DNA from: Acidobacteriota bacterium
GTDB taxonomy: Bacteria > Actinomycetota > Acidimicrobiia > Acidimicrobiales > UBA8190
Assembly (NCBI GenBank): GCA_028872975.1
Contig: JAGWNV010000113.1
Location: 1 to 7,769, forward strand
Reading direction: 5' to 3'
DNA length: 7,769 nt
Shown here: positions 1 through 5,572 of the stretch, one piece after another
Layout of the letters: each line of letters begins with the position of its first letter
How positions within the stretch are numbered: position 1 is the first letter of the stretch
The notes under the pieces: model-generated
Seen by the model: the letters and a program-made list of their open reading frames with translations, nothing else
Databases searched by the model: none
What the model was told of the DNA's origin: nothing
Made by a program: the position numbers and the translations under genes

Positions 1-8
1 GTGGTCAT
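1..8 (-). other. possible start of a third minus-strand gene running off the left edge
   Basis: On the minus strand the radical SAM stop codon TGA (7..5) is embedded in ATGA, so an ATG at 8..6 overlaps it by the classic 4-bp coupling arrangement and opens a reading frame (ATG ACC AC...) that leaves the window. Only two codons and two bases are visible, so nothing can be said about the product. If real, it is the third gene of the ATP-grasp/radical SAM cluster and would be the most informative neighbour for its function. The evidence is only the ATGA overlap, which can arise by chance. Confidence 0.35.
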
Positions 9-1444
9 CGGGCTCCTGGGCTCAAGGCGGGCTCGGGGGCGACGCTCTCGAATTGCCCGGTCGTGGGCTCGGCGCAGCAGAACCACGGCTCGGACAGCCG
101 CGGCCGTGCATCGGGGGGGAGGGGGGAGCGCAGGTCGGGGTCGGTCGCCACGACCGGACGGGTGTCGCCGAGGACCTCCCCGGTGGCGGCCCGCACCGCC
201 TCGTGGACCGCCGCCGCCCCCCACTGCCCGGCGCCGGCCTCCTCGGCGAGGAGGGCGAGGCCCTGCTGGAGGACGTCGAGGCGGGGATCGGAGGAGCGCC
301 ACTGCCAGCCGAGGAGCTCGGGATCGTAGACGCCGAGCCGTCCCTCGAGGTGGCCGCCGTCGAGGAGGAGGGACCCGGGAGGGACGAGGAGGCGGATGCT
401 GTAGTGGACGGGGTCGACGTTGCCGACGAGGTCGCAGCGCTCGAGGAGCCCGAGCAGGTCCCAGACGTCCGCGGGCGAGGTCCAGGGGGTGAAGGGCAGG
501 AGCGAGGGCCGGGGCTCGATGCCCGCCCCGCGCAGCAGCCGGACGGCCTCGGCCTCGTCGGCGGCCCGGTGGCCCTTGTCAAGGCGGTCGAGCACCGAGT
601 CGGTCGCCGACTCGAAGGCGCTCACCACGAACAGGCACCCCGCCGCCGCCAGCTCGGGCCACAGCTCGCCGTGGGCGAGGACGTGGGTCACCTTGGCCGT
701 CACGTCGAAGGTGAGCTCGGGGAAGGCGCCGTGGACGGCCTGGACCACCCGCCGGGCGTGGTGGGGGCCGTTCAGGAAGTCGGGGTCGCCGTAGGTGAGA
801 TGGCGGGCCCCCATGCCCACGAGCTGGGCCACGTCGGCGAGGACGTCCTCCACGCCCACCAGGCGGGTCCGGCCGTCGTAGACGACGGGCACCGGGCAGT
901 GACGGCAGCGATGGGCACAGCCCCGGCTGGCCTCGACGTAGCCCACCGGGCGCCGGGCGCCCGCCACCACCAGCTCGGCGTAGCGCTCGAGCGGGGGGAG
1001 CAGGCCCCGGGCCGGGACGCCGGTGGGGTGGCGGCCGAGCTCGACGCGTACGGTGCCCGGCGACCCGCCCGCCTTCCCGGCGGCCAGCGCGTCCACCCAG
1101 GAGGCCAGGGGCTCGAGGTACTCGCCGGTGATGGCGAGGTCGGGGGTGCCGGCGTCGTCGGCGCCCCCGTCGGTGCCGGCGTAGAGGCCGTAGAAGCAGA
1201 CCGGCACCCGCGGGGCGAGGGCGCGCACGGCGGCGGTGGCACGGCGCGCCAGGCGCATGGCGGTGTGCATCGGCACCGAGATCGCCACCGCCTCCGCCCA
1301 TTGCACGAGCGCCGGCTCCAGGGGATCGACGGCGAGGTCGAGACCGCGCACCTCGTGGCCGTGACGCCGAAGCCCACCGGCCGGGGCGGCGACGTGCAGC
1401 GGCTGGTGGCCGAGCTCGTAGGTGGACACCAACAGCACGCGCAC
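5..1444 (-). CDS. radical SAM protein with B12-binding-like N-terminus and C-terminal CCAEP motif
   Basis: A 479-residue protein if started at the GTG at 1444. Residues 1-90 look like the Rossmann-type fold of B12-binding radical SAM proteins (opening VRVLLVSTYELG), but the DxHxxG cobalamin motif is absent, so cobalamin binding is doubtful. The radical SAM core carries CX3CX2C (Cys176, Cys180, Cys183, within SRGCAHRCRHC), which ligates the 4Fe-4S cluster that cleaves S-adenosylmethionine. Later typical core motifs are YGDPDFLNGP (about 218-227) and FESATDSVLDRLDKGH (about 277-292). Near the C-terminus PWFCCAEP places Cys456-Cys457 in a CCAEP motif. From memory this marks the CUAEP/CCAEP-tail radical SAM family, in which some members have selenocysteine at the second position; here both codons are TGC. 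Substrate and reaction are unknown. A GTG at 1504 in the same frame would add 20 residues and overlap the ATP-grasp stop. I prefer 1444 because the family fold begins there and a TACGGT hexamer lies 7 nt upstream. It lies 50 bp after the ATP-grasp gene. Confidence 0.92.
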   Translation of the reverse strand: MRVLLVSTYELGHQPLHVAAPAGGLRRHGHEVRGLDLAVDPLEPALVQWAEAVAISVPMHTAMRLARRATAAVRALAPRVPVCFYGLYAGTDGGADDAGTPDLAITGEYLEPLASWVDALAAGKAGGSPGTVRVELGRHPTGVPARGLLPPLERYAELVVAGARRPVGYVEASRGCAHRCRHCPVPVVYDGRTRLVGVEDVLADVAQLVGMGARHLTYGDPDFLNGPHHARRVVQAVHGAFPELTFDVTAKVTHVLAHGELWPELAAAGCLFVVSAFESATDSVLDRLDKGHRAADEAEAVRLLRGAGIEPRPSLLPFTPWTSPADVWDLLGLLERCDLVGNVDPVHYSIRLLVPPGSLLLDGGHLEGRLGVYDPELLGWQWRSSDPRLDVLQQGLALLAEEAGAGQWGAAAVHEAVRAATGEVLGDTRPVVATDPDLRSPLPPDARPRLSEPWFCCAEPTTGQFESVAPEPALSPGAR

Positions 1445-1451
1445 CGCTGCA

Positions 1452-1457
1452 ACCGTA
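1452..1457 (-). promoter_or_regulatory. candidate leaderless -10 element for the radical SAM gene
   Basis: TACGGT on the minus strand matches TANNNT and ends 7 nt before the GTG at 1444, so transcription would start at or within a base or so of the start codon. It lies in the 50-bp gap after the ATP-grasp stop, where no good Shine-Dalgarno sequence precedes the GTG. No recognisable -35 is visible. It may be a second, internal promoter in an otherwise co-transcribed pair. Confidence 0.4.
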
Positions 1458-1494
1458 GCGGGCGACGCCTGGGCGCCCGACGATCCCGGCGCGG

Positions 1495-2781
1495 TCAGGA
1501 GCACCTCGACGCGCCGCCGGCGTCGGGCTCGCCGGTGGTGCCGTCGCCGGCGGGCCGGGGCTCGACGCGCACCACGAGCCGGTCGCCGGCGGCCCGCAGC
1601 GCCGCCTCCACCGCCGCCGGACCGGGGCCGGCGGCGAAGACGAAGCCGAGGTAGCGGTCCCCGTCGGGCGGAGGGGCGACTGGGCGTCCCGGCGCCACCG
1701 TGATGTCGACCTCGGTCACCCCCGCCACGGCCCGGGCCGCGTCGGTCCCCTCGACGCCGAGAAGGAGCCCGGCGGAGGGGATGGGGATCATGAGCACCCC
1801 CGACGCCCCCTCGGCGGGCCTCTCGGCGAGGGGGCGGCCCAGCGCGTGGGCGAGGACGAGCTCCTCGAGGCTCGCCCCGGAGCGGAACCGCAGGGCCCGG
1901 GCGCAGAGGCCGCCGATGGTCCGGGCCGCCACCTCGACCACCGAGGCCCGGCCGCCCGAGACCCGCAGCTCCCCGTGCACGGCGCCCTCGGACAGGCCCA
2001 TGGCCCGGCAGGCGCCCTGGAGGGCGGCGGCGGCGGCGGCGAGGTCGGCGGCGGGGAGCCGGCTCGGCGTCACGTAGATGGTCTCCTCGAAGGCGGGCCC
2101 GTCGAGGGGGTCGGGCTTGTCGAAGACGGCGAGGACCTCGAGGGCGCCGTGCACGAGGAGCCCCTCCACGGCGACCTCGGGGCCGGCCACGAAACGCTCG
2201 ACGAGGAGCGGGGCCGTCGGTGCCACGCCGGCACGGTCGGCGATGGCCCGCACCCGCCGGGCCACGGCGACGGCCTCGTCGGGGTCGTCGGCCCGCAGCA
2301 CCCCCTGGCTGGCCGAGAGCGTGGTGGGCTTGATCACACAGGGAAGGCCGACGGCCCCCACGGCGGCGCGCACCTCGTCGTCGCCGGCGCCGGCGGGCAG
2401 GAGGGCGTAGGCGGGCTGGGGGACCTCGGCGACCTCCAGGAGGCCGCGCATGACGGCCTTGTCCCGTGCCGCCGCCACCGCCTCGGGCGGATTGTGGGCG
2501 AGGCCCAGGCGCCGGGCCGCCGCCGCCGCGACCGTCGTGCCCCGGTCGTCGACGGCCACCACGGCGTCGACGGGGAAGCGGGCGTCGTGGGCCACGACGG
2601 CCTCGGCGGCCGCCTCGGGGTCGTCGAGGTCGACGACGAGGAACCGGCCGCCCATGGCGCCGGCCAGGACGTGGCGCTCCTCGGCGGCGACGACCACCTC
2701 CACGCCCCGCCGGCGGGCCGCCTCCAGGAAGTCCGTGGCCCGGTAGGTCGTGGAGGGGACAACGAGGACGACGCGGGCCAC
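1495..2781 (-). CDS. ATP-grasp domain protein (carboxylate-amine ligase-like)
   Basis: A 428-residue protein with ATP-grasp ligase architecture. The N-terminal pre-ATP-grasp Rossmann-like region starts VARVVLVVPSTTYRATDFL, with DAVVAVDDRGT at about 72-82. ATP-binding residues follow: RDK with Lys108, the IKP strand with Lys151 and its small-residue loop (TLSASQG, 154-160), and LLVERFVAGPE (192-202, Glu195). The metal-binding part has HGEL with Glu271 and VVEVAARTIGG with Glu283 and Arg287, a form frequent in PurK/biotin-carboxylase-like ATP-grasp enzymes. Such enzymes join a carboxylate to an amine or thiol through an acyl phosphate. The substrate cannot be read from sequence. The last ~20 residues (Gly/Asp/Thr/Pro-rich) look like a loose tail. 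The frame stays open upstream into the opposite nfuA gene. I chose GTG 2781 because the conserved fold starts there and a CATGAT hexamer ends 6 nt before it. Pairing with the radical SAM gene suggests both act on one small molecule or peptide; that is inference. Confidence 0.9.
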   Translation of the reverse strand: MARVVLVVPSTTYRATDFLEAARRRGVEVVVAAEERHVLAGAMGGRFLVVDLDDPEAAAEAVVAHDARFPVDAVVAVDDRGTTVAAAAARRLGLAHNPPEAVAAARDKAVMRGLLEVAEVPQPAYALLPAGAGDDEVRAAVGAVGLPCVIKPTTLSASQGVLRADDPDEAVAVARRVRAIADRAGVAPTAPLLVERFVAGPEVAVEGLLVHGALEVLAVFDKPDPLDGPAFEETIYVTPSRLPAADLAAAAAALQGACRAMGLSEGAVHGELRVSGGRASVVEVAARTIGGLCARALRFRSGASLEELVLAHALGRPLAERPAEGASGVLMIPIPSAGLLLGVEGTDAARAVAGVTEVDITVAPGRPVAPPPDGDRYLGFVFAAGPGPAAVEAALRAAGDRLVVRVEPRPAGDGTTGEPDAGGASRCS

Positions 2782-2786
2782 CCCCC

Positions 2787-2792
2787 TATCAT
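2787..2792 (+). promoter_or_regulatory. candidate -10 element for the nfuA-like gene
   Basis: TATCAT matches TANNNT and ends 8 nt before the GTG at 2801, predicting a transcript with zero to two untranslated bases (A at 2799 or 2800 is a good initiating purine). No convincing -35 is visible, and upstream bases lie inside the opposite ATP-grasp gene. GTGGG at 2794-2798 and CCCAC at 2804-2808 form a 5-bp inverted repeat around the start codon that could be chance or a small operator. Confidence 0.45.
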
Positions 2793-2793
2793 G
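2788..2793 (-). promoter_or_regulatory. candidate leaderless -10 element for the ATP-grasp gene
   Basis: CATGAT read on the minus strand keeps the A at position 2 and T at position 6 of the TANNNT actinobacterial -10, and ends exactly 6 nt before the GTG at 2781. Transcription would then begin on the G of the start codon. The run of six Gs next to the GTG could alternatively act as a weak, badly spaced ribosome binding site. The element overlaps the opposite-strand TATCAT by five bases. Confidence 0.35.
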
Positions 2794-2800
2794 GTGGGAA

Positions 2801-3457
2801 GTGCCCACGACCGATCCCCGTCTTCCTGCCGCGGCCCACCCGGCGGTGCTCGCCGTCACGCCCGAGGCGCGCGCCGTGGTGCTCGAGGCGCGCGCCGGCG
2901 AGACCGACGCCGAGAGCCTGGCCCTGTGGGTGGAGGTGGCCGGCACCGCCAACGGCGCCTACACCTACGACATCTACTTCCAGGCCGCCGCCGACGCCTC
3001 CGGCGACGACGCCGTGGCCGACGAGGACGGCCTGCCTGTGGTGGTCCCCGAGTCGAGCGTGGCCCGGGTACGGGGGGCGCGCCTCGACTTCTCCGAGGAG
3101 GGCGAGGGGGGCCTCGTCATCCTCAACCCCAACACCCCGCCGTCGGCCGAGCGGGCGGTGCCGGAGACCGCCGAGCTCTCGAGCGACCTGGCCCAGCGGA
3201 TCATCGCCGTCCTCGAGTCCGAGGTGAACCCGTCCATCGCCATGCACGGCGGGCGGGCCGATCTGGTCGGGGTCGACGAGCTCACCGCCTATCTGGAGCT
3301 GAGCGGCGGCTGCCAGGGGTGCGGGCTGGCCCGGGTGACCCTCTCGCAGGGCATCGAGGTGGCGCTGCGCGAGGCCGTGCCCGAGCTCGTGGCGGTGGTG
3401 GACGTGACCGACCACGCCGGCGGCACCAACCCCTACTTCGAGTCCGCCAAGAAGTAG
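2801..3457 (+). CDS. nfuA: NfuA-type Fe-S cluster carrier (degenerate A-type domain plus NifU C-terminal domain)
   Basis: A 218-residue protein with the two-domain layout of NfuA. Residues about 13-120 resemble the A-type (IscA/HesB) scaffold, with AVTPEARAVVLEAR at the start and DFSEEGEGGLVILNPN at the end, but contain no cysteine, as in the degenerate A-type domain of E. coli NfuA. Residues about 130-215 are the NifU C-terminal domain: VNPSIAMHGGRADLVGV, then GGCQGCGLARVTLSQGIE with the CXXC pair Cys171/Cys174 that binds a 4Fe-4S cluster between two subunits, and an ending (TDHAGGTNPYF) much like NfuA. The family carries assembled clusters to client Fe-S enzymes in the cytoplasm. I chose GTG 2801 over an in-frame ATG at 2750 because the latter would overlap the divergent ATP-grasp gene by 32 bases and adds a non-conserved Thr/Arg-rich stretch. 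It is divergent from the radical SAM cluster and 45 bp ahead of the prepilin peptidase gene. Confidence 0.92.
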   Translation: MPTTDPRLPAAAHPAVLAVTPEARAVVLEARAGETDAESLALWVEVAGTANGAYTYDIYFQAAADASGDDAVADEDGLPVVVPESSVARVRGARLDFSEEGEGGLVILNPNTPPSAERAVPETAELSSDLAQRIIAVLESEVNPSIAMHGGRADLVGVDELTAYLELSGGCQGCGLARVTLSQGIEVALREAVPELVAVVDVTDHAGGTNPYFESAKK

Positions 3458-3488
3458 AAGCGTCCCCGGGCCGCCACGGCGGCGGCGG

Positions 3489-3494
3489 TAGCGT
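3489..3494 (+). promoter_or_regulatory. candidate -10 element for the prepilin peptidase gene
   Basis: TAGCGT matches TANNNT and ends 8 nt before the ATG at 3503, in the 45-bp gap after the nfuA-like stop. No Shine-Dalgarno sequence precedes the ATG (the intervening bases are CGGCGGCC), consistent with a leaderless or nearly leaderless transcript. There is no visible -35. Confidence 0.4.
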
Positions 3495-3502
3495 CGGCGG
3501 CC

Positions 3503-4285
3503 ATGGACGCCCTCGTGACCGGCGTGTGCGCCGCCGGGGGGCTCGTCCTCGGTGAGGCGATGGAGGTGGTGGTCGAGCGCGTCGGCGCCCGCCGGCCCCT
3601 CACGCGTCCCTGGGAGGCCTGCGGCGAGTGCGACCGCCCCCTCGGCGCCGCCGCCGGCGCCCCGGTGGTGGGCTCGCTCGTCGTCCGCCGCTGCCCGCAC
3701 TGCGACACACCCCGTGCCCACGGGCGCCGGGCCCTCGTGCTCGGGGCCGTCTCGGCGCTCGTTCTCGGGCTCCTCGGCGGGCGGTTCGGCGCCGATGCCG
3801 TGGTCGCCGCCTACGCCCCTCTCGGGTTGTCGCTCGTGGCCCTCTCCGCCGTCGACCTCGAGCGCTATCTCCTGCCCAACCGGATCCTCTATCCCACCGT
3901 GGCCGTCACCGGGCCGCTCCTCGTGATCGCCTCGGCCGTCGATCACCGGTGGGGGTCGTTGGGCCGGGCCGCCCTCTCGGCCCTCGTCGCCTTCGTCGCC
4001 TTCCTCGGCGTGCACCTGGCCGTGCCGAGGGGGATGGGGTTCGGCGACGTGCGCCTGGCCGGCCTCGTGGGCGGAGCGGCGGGATGGCTCGGGTTCGGCC
4101 ACGCCTTCGTGGCCTTCCTCGTCGCCTTCGGCCTCGGTGCCGTCATCGGCCTGGTGGTGATGGCCGTCACCCGCGGCGGCCGCAAGACGCGCGTGCCCTT
4201 CGGGCCGTTCCTGGCCGCCGGCGCCCTGGTGGCCCTGGTGTGGGGCAACCCCATCGCCAACGCGCTGTTCCATCGCGGCAGCTGA
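3503..4285 (+). CDS. prepilin leader peptidase, family A24 (type IV / tight-adherence pilin processing)
   Basis: A 260-residue polytopic membrane protein of the PilD/TadV aspartyl protease family, close to usual PilD length. It has two CXXC pairs in the first cytoplasmic loop (Cys40/Cys43 and Cys64/Cys67) that bind zinc in full-length PilD. The two catalytic aspartates are Asp118 in SAVDLERYLLPNRILYP and Asp182 in GFGDVRLAG (Arg replaces the usual Lys of GxGDxKL). A late FGPFLAAGA segment (about 233-241) is also typical. Hydrophobic stretches at about 78-117, 131-147, 155-174, 184-223 and 232-249 give six or more membrane passes. The enzyme cuts the leader of type IV prepilin-like proteins at the inner face of the membrane, and bifunctional members then N-methylate the mature end. 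Oddly, the N-terminal GSFLNVVIYR-like motif is GEAMEVVVER here. No pilin or assembly gene is in the window, so the partner pilus is unknown. Confidence 0.93.
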   Translation: MDALVTGVCAAGGLVLGEAMEVVVERVGARRPLTRPWEACGECDRPLGAAAGAPVVGSLVVRRCPHCDTPRAHGRRALVLGAVSALVLGLLGGRFGADAVVAAYAPLGLSLVALSAVDLERYLLPNRILYPTVAVTGPLLVIASAVDHRWGSLGRAALSALVAFVAFLGVHLAVPRGMGFGDVRLAGLVGGAAGWLGFGHAFVAFLVAFGLGAVIGLVVMAVTRGGRKTRVPFGPFLAAGALVALVWGNPIANALFHRGS

Positions 4286-4301
4286 CGGCGCCGCCGCGCC
4301 G

Positions 4302-4334
4302 CCCCGGCCGGCCCGCCCGTGGCCGGGGCGGGCC
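4302..4334 (+). terminator. GC-rich hairpin(s) between prepilin peptidase and aroC, possible terminator
   Basis: GGCCCGCCC at 4310-4318 and GGGCGGGCC at 4326-4334 form a perfect 9-bp stem with a 7-base loop. Overlapping it, CCCCGGCC at 4302-4309 pairs perfectly with GGCCGGGG at 4321-4328, so the two stems exclude each other. The position, after the TGA at 4283-4285 and before the predicted aroC -10 element, suits a transcript end. There is no U-tract, and in so GC-rich a spacer such repeats can arise by composition. Confidence 0.35.
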
Positions 4335-4357
4335 CCGGGGCCGGGAAGGCCCGGCGG

Positions 4358-4363
4358 TAGATT
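4358..4363 (+). promoter_or_regulatory. candidate leaderless promoter (-10) of the shikimate operon
   Basis: TAGATT matches TANNNT and ends exactly 6 nt before the aroC ATG, putting +1 on the A of ATG. It is the only AT-rich patch in the 84-bp spacer, and there is no Shine-Dalgarno sequence before the ATG (TGCCCG intervenes). It likely drives aroC-aroK-aroB-aroQ and the following peptidase gene. Confidence 0.55.
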
Positions 4364-4369
4364 TGCCCG

Positions 4370-5572
4370 ATGCTGCGCTTCCTCACCGCCGGCGAGTCCC
4401 ACGGCAAGGCCCTGGTGGTGATCGTGGAAGGCCTGCCCGCCGGCCTGGCCGTCACCGTCGAGGACGTCGCCGGCGAGCTGGCCCGGCGCCGGCTGGGTTT
4501 CGGCCGGGGCCCGAGGATGCGCTTCGAGGCCGACGAGGTGGCCCTCCTGGCCGGTGTCCGCCACGGCCGGACCCTGGGCTCGCCGGTGGCGATCGAGATC
4601 GCCAACACCGAGTGGCCCAAGTGGGAGCAGGAGATGTCGCCCCGTCCGGGGACCCCGGCCAAGGTGCTCACCGCCCCCCGGCCCGGCCACGCCGATCTGG
4701 CCGGCATGCAGAAGTACGGCTTCGCCGACGCCCGCGACGTCCTCGAACGGGCCTCGGCGCGCGAGACGGCGGCCCGGGTGGCGGCGGGCTGCCTGGCCAA
4801 GCTGCTCCTGGCCGAGCTGGGCGCCTCGGTCGTGAGCCACGTGGTGGCGCTCGGGGGCGAGGAGTCGTCCGGGGGGCTCCGGCCCGAACCGGGCGACCTG
4901 GGCCGGGTGGACGCCTCGGCGGTGCGGTGCAACGACCCCGAGGCCGAGGCCCGGATGGTGACGGCGGTGAAGGCGGCGGCCAAGGTGGGCGACTCGCTCG
5001 GCGGGGTGGCCGAGGTGCTCGGCTACGGGGTGCCGGTGGGCCTCGGCAGCCACGTCCACTGGGACCGGCGCCTCGACGGGCTCCTGGCACAGGCGCTCAT
5101 GAGCATCCAGGCCGTGAAGCACGTCGAGATCGGCGAGGGCGCCTCGGTGGTGGCCCGGCGGGGCTCGGAGGCCCACGACGCCATCTCCTGGGACGACGCC
5201 GACCACCGCTACCGCCGCCGCACCAGCCGGGCCGGTGGCATCGAGGGCGGCATCTCGACCGGCGAGCTCGTCGTGGCCCGGGTGGGGATGAAGCCGCTCG
5301 CCACCTTGAACCGCCCCGTCCTCGAGACCGTCGACGTCGCCACCAAGGAGTCGACGGTGTCGTTCAAGGAGCGCACCGACGTCACGGCCGTGCCGGCCAT
5401 GGGCGTGGTGGCCGAGACCATGGTGGCGCTCGTCCTCGCCGGCGAGGCGCTGCGCAAGTACGGCGGCGACTCGGTCGCCGAGACGGTGCGGAACCACCGG
5501 GCCGCCCTGGCCGCCCTGGACGAGACGCCCTCGGCGGCGCCCTCGCCGGAGGCCTCGGCCCCCGGTGGCTGA
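4370..5572 (+). CDS. aroC: chorismate synthase
   Basis: A 400-residue enzyme that removes phosphate from 5-enolpyruvylshikimate-3-phosphate to give chorismate, the last step of the shikimate pathway, using reduced FMN. Family signatures run the full length: AGESHGKAL (7-15, His11), RFEADEVALLAGVRHGRTLG (51-70), the RPGHADLAGMQKYG region (104-117, His107), ERASARETAARVAAGC (126-141), KVGDSLGGVAEV (205-216), the TSRAGGIEGGISTGE glycine-rich segment (285-299), and KERTDVTAVPAMGVVAETMVA (333-353, Asp337). TSRAGG has Ser where TNRAGG is usual in actinobacterial AroC. The last ~18 residues are a Pro/Ala/Ser-rich tail beyond the conserved core. The ATG follows a TAGATT hexamer with leaderless spacing. 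It heads the aro operon, and its stop overlaps the aroK start by 8 bp. Confidence 0.98.
   Translation: MLRFLTAGESHGKALVVIVEGLPAGLAVTVEDVAGELARRRLGFGRGPRMRFEADEVALLAGVRHGRTLGSPVAIEIANTEWPKWEQEMSPRPGTPAKVLTAPRPGHADLAGMQKYGFADARDVLERASARETAARVAAGCLAKLLLAELGASVVSHVVALGGEESSGGLRPEPGDLGRVDASAVRCNDPEAEARMVTAVKAAAKVGDSLGGVAEVLGYGVPVGLGSHVHWDRRLDGLLAQALMSIQAVKHVEIGEGASVVARRGSEAHDAISWDDADHRYRRRTSRAGGIEGGISTGELVVARVGMKPLATLNRPVLETVDVATKESTVSFKERTDVTAVPAMGVVAETMVALVLAGEALRKYGGDSVAETVRNHRAALAALDETPSAAPSPEASAPGG

Noticed and set aside
74..79. Selenocysteine at the CCAEP motif
   Set aside because: Both codons are TGC and there is no in-frame TGA, so this copy is a cysteine form and no SECIS element is expected.
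1180..1444. Functional cobalamin-binding domain in the radical SAM protein
   Set aside because: The fold-like pattern is there, but the DxHxxG motif with the lower-ligand histidine is missing; I kept it only as B12-binding-like.
1445..1504. Extended start of the radical SAM gene at GTG 1504
   Set aside because: The extra 20 residues are Ala/Ser/Gly-rich with no fold, the start would overlap the ATP-grasp stop, and the B12-binding-like strand begins right after GTG 1444. It remains possible.
53..1654. A 533-codon open frame on the plus strand
   Set aside because: It lies antisense to the radical SAM gene, which has the CX3CX2C motif and CCAEP tail. The plus-strand translation shows no recognisable domain and a skewed composition.
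2782..2952. Extended N-terminus of the ATP-grasp gene up to 2952
   Set aside because: It would add 57 Ser/Ala/Arg-rich residues overlapping the divergent nfuA coding region; the conserved strand begins at GTG 2781.
1846..3555. A 569-codon open frame on the plus strand
   Set aside because: It crosses from antisense of the ATP-grasp gene into the wrong frame of the nfuA-like gene, with no family signal.
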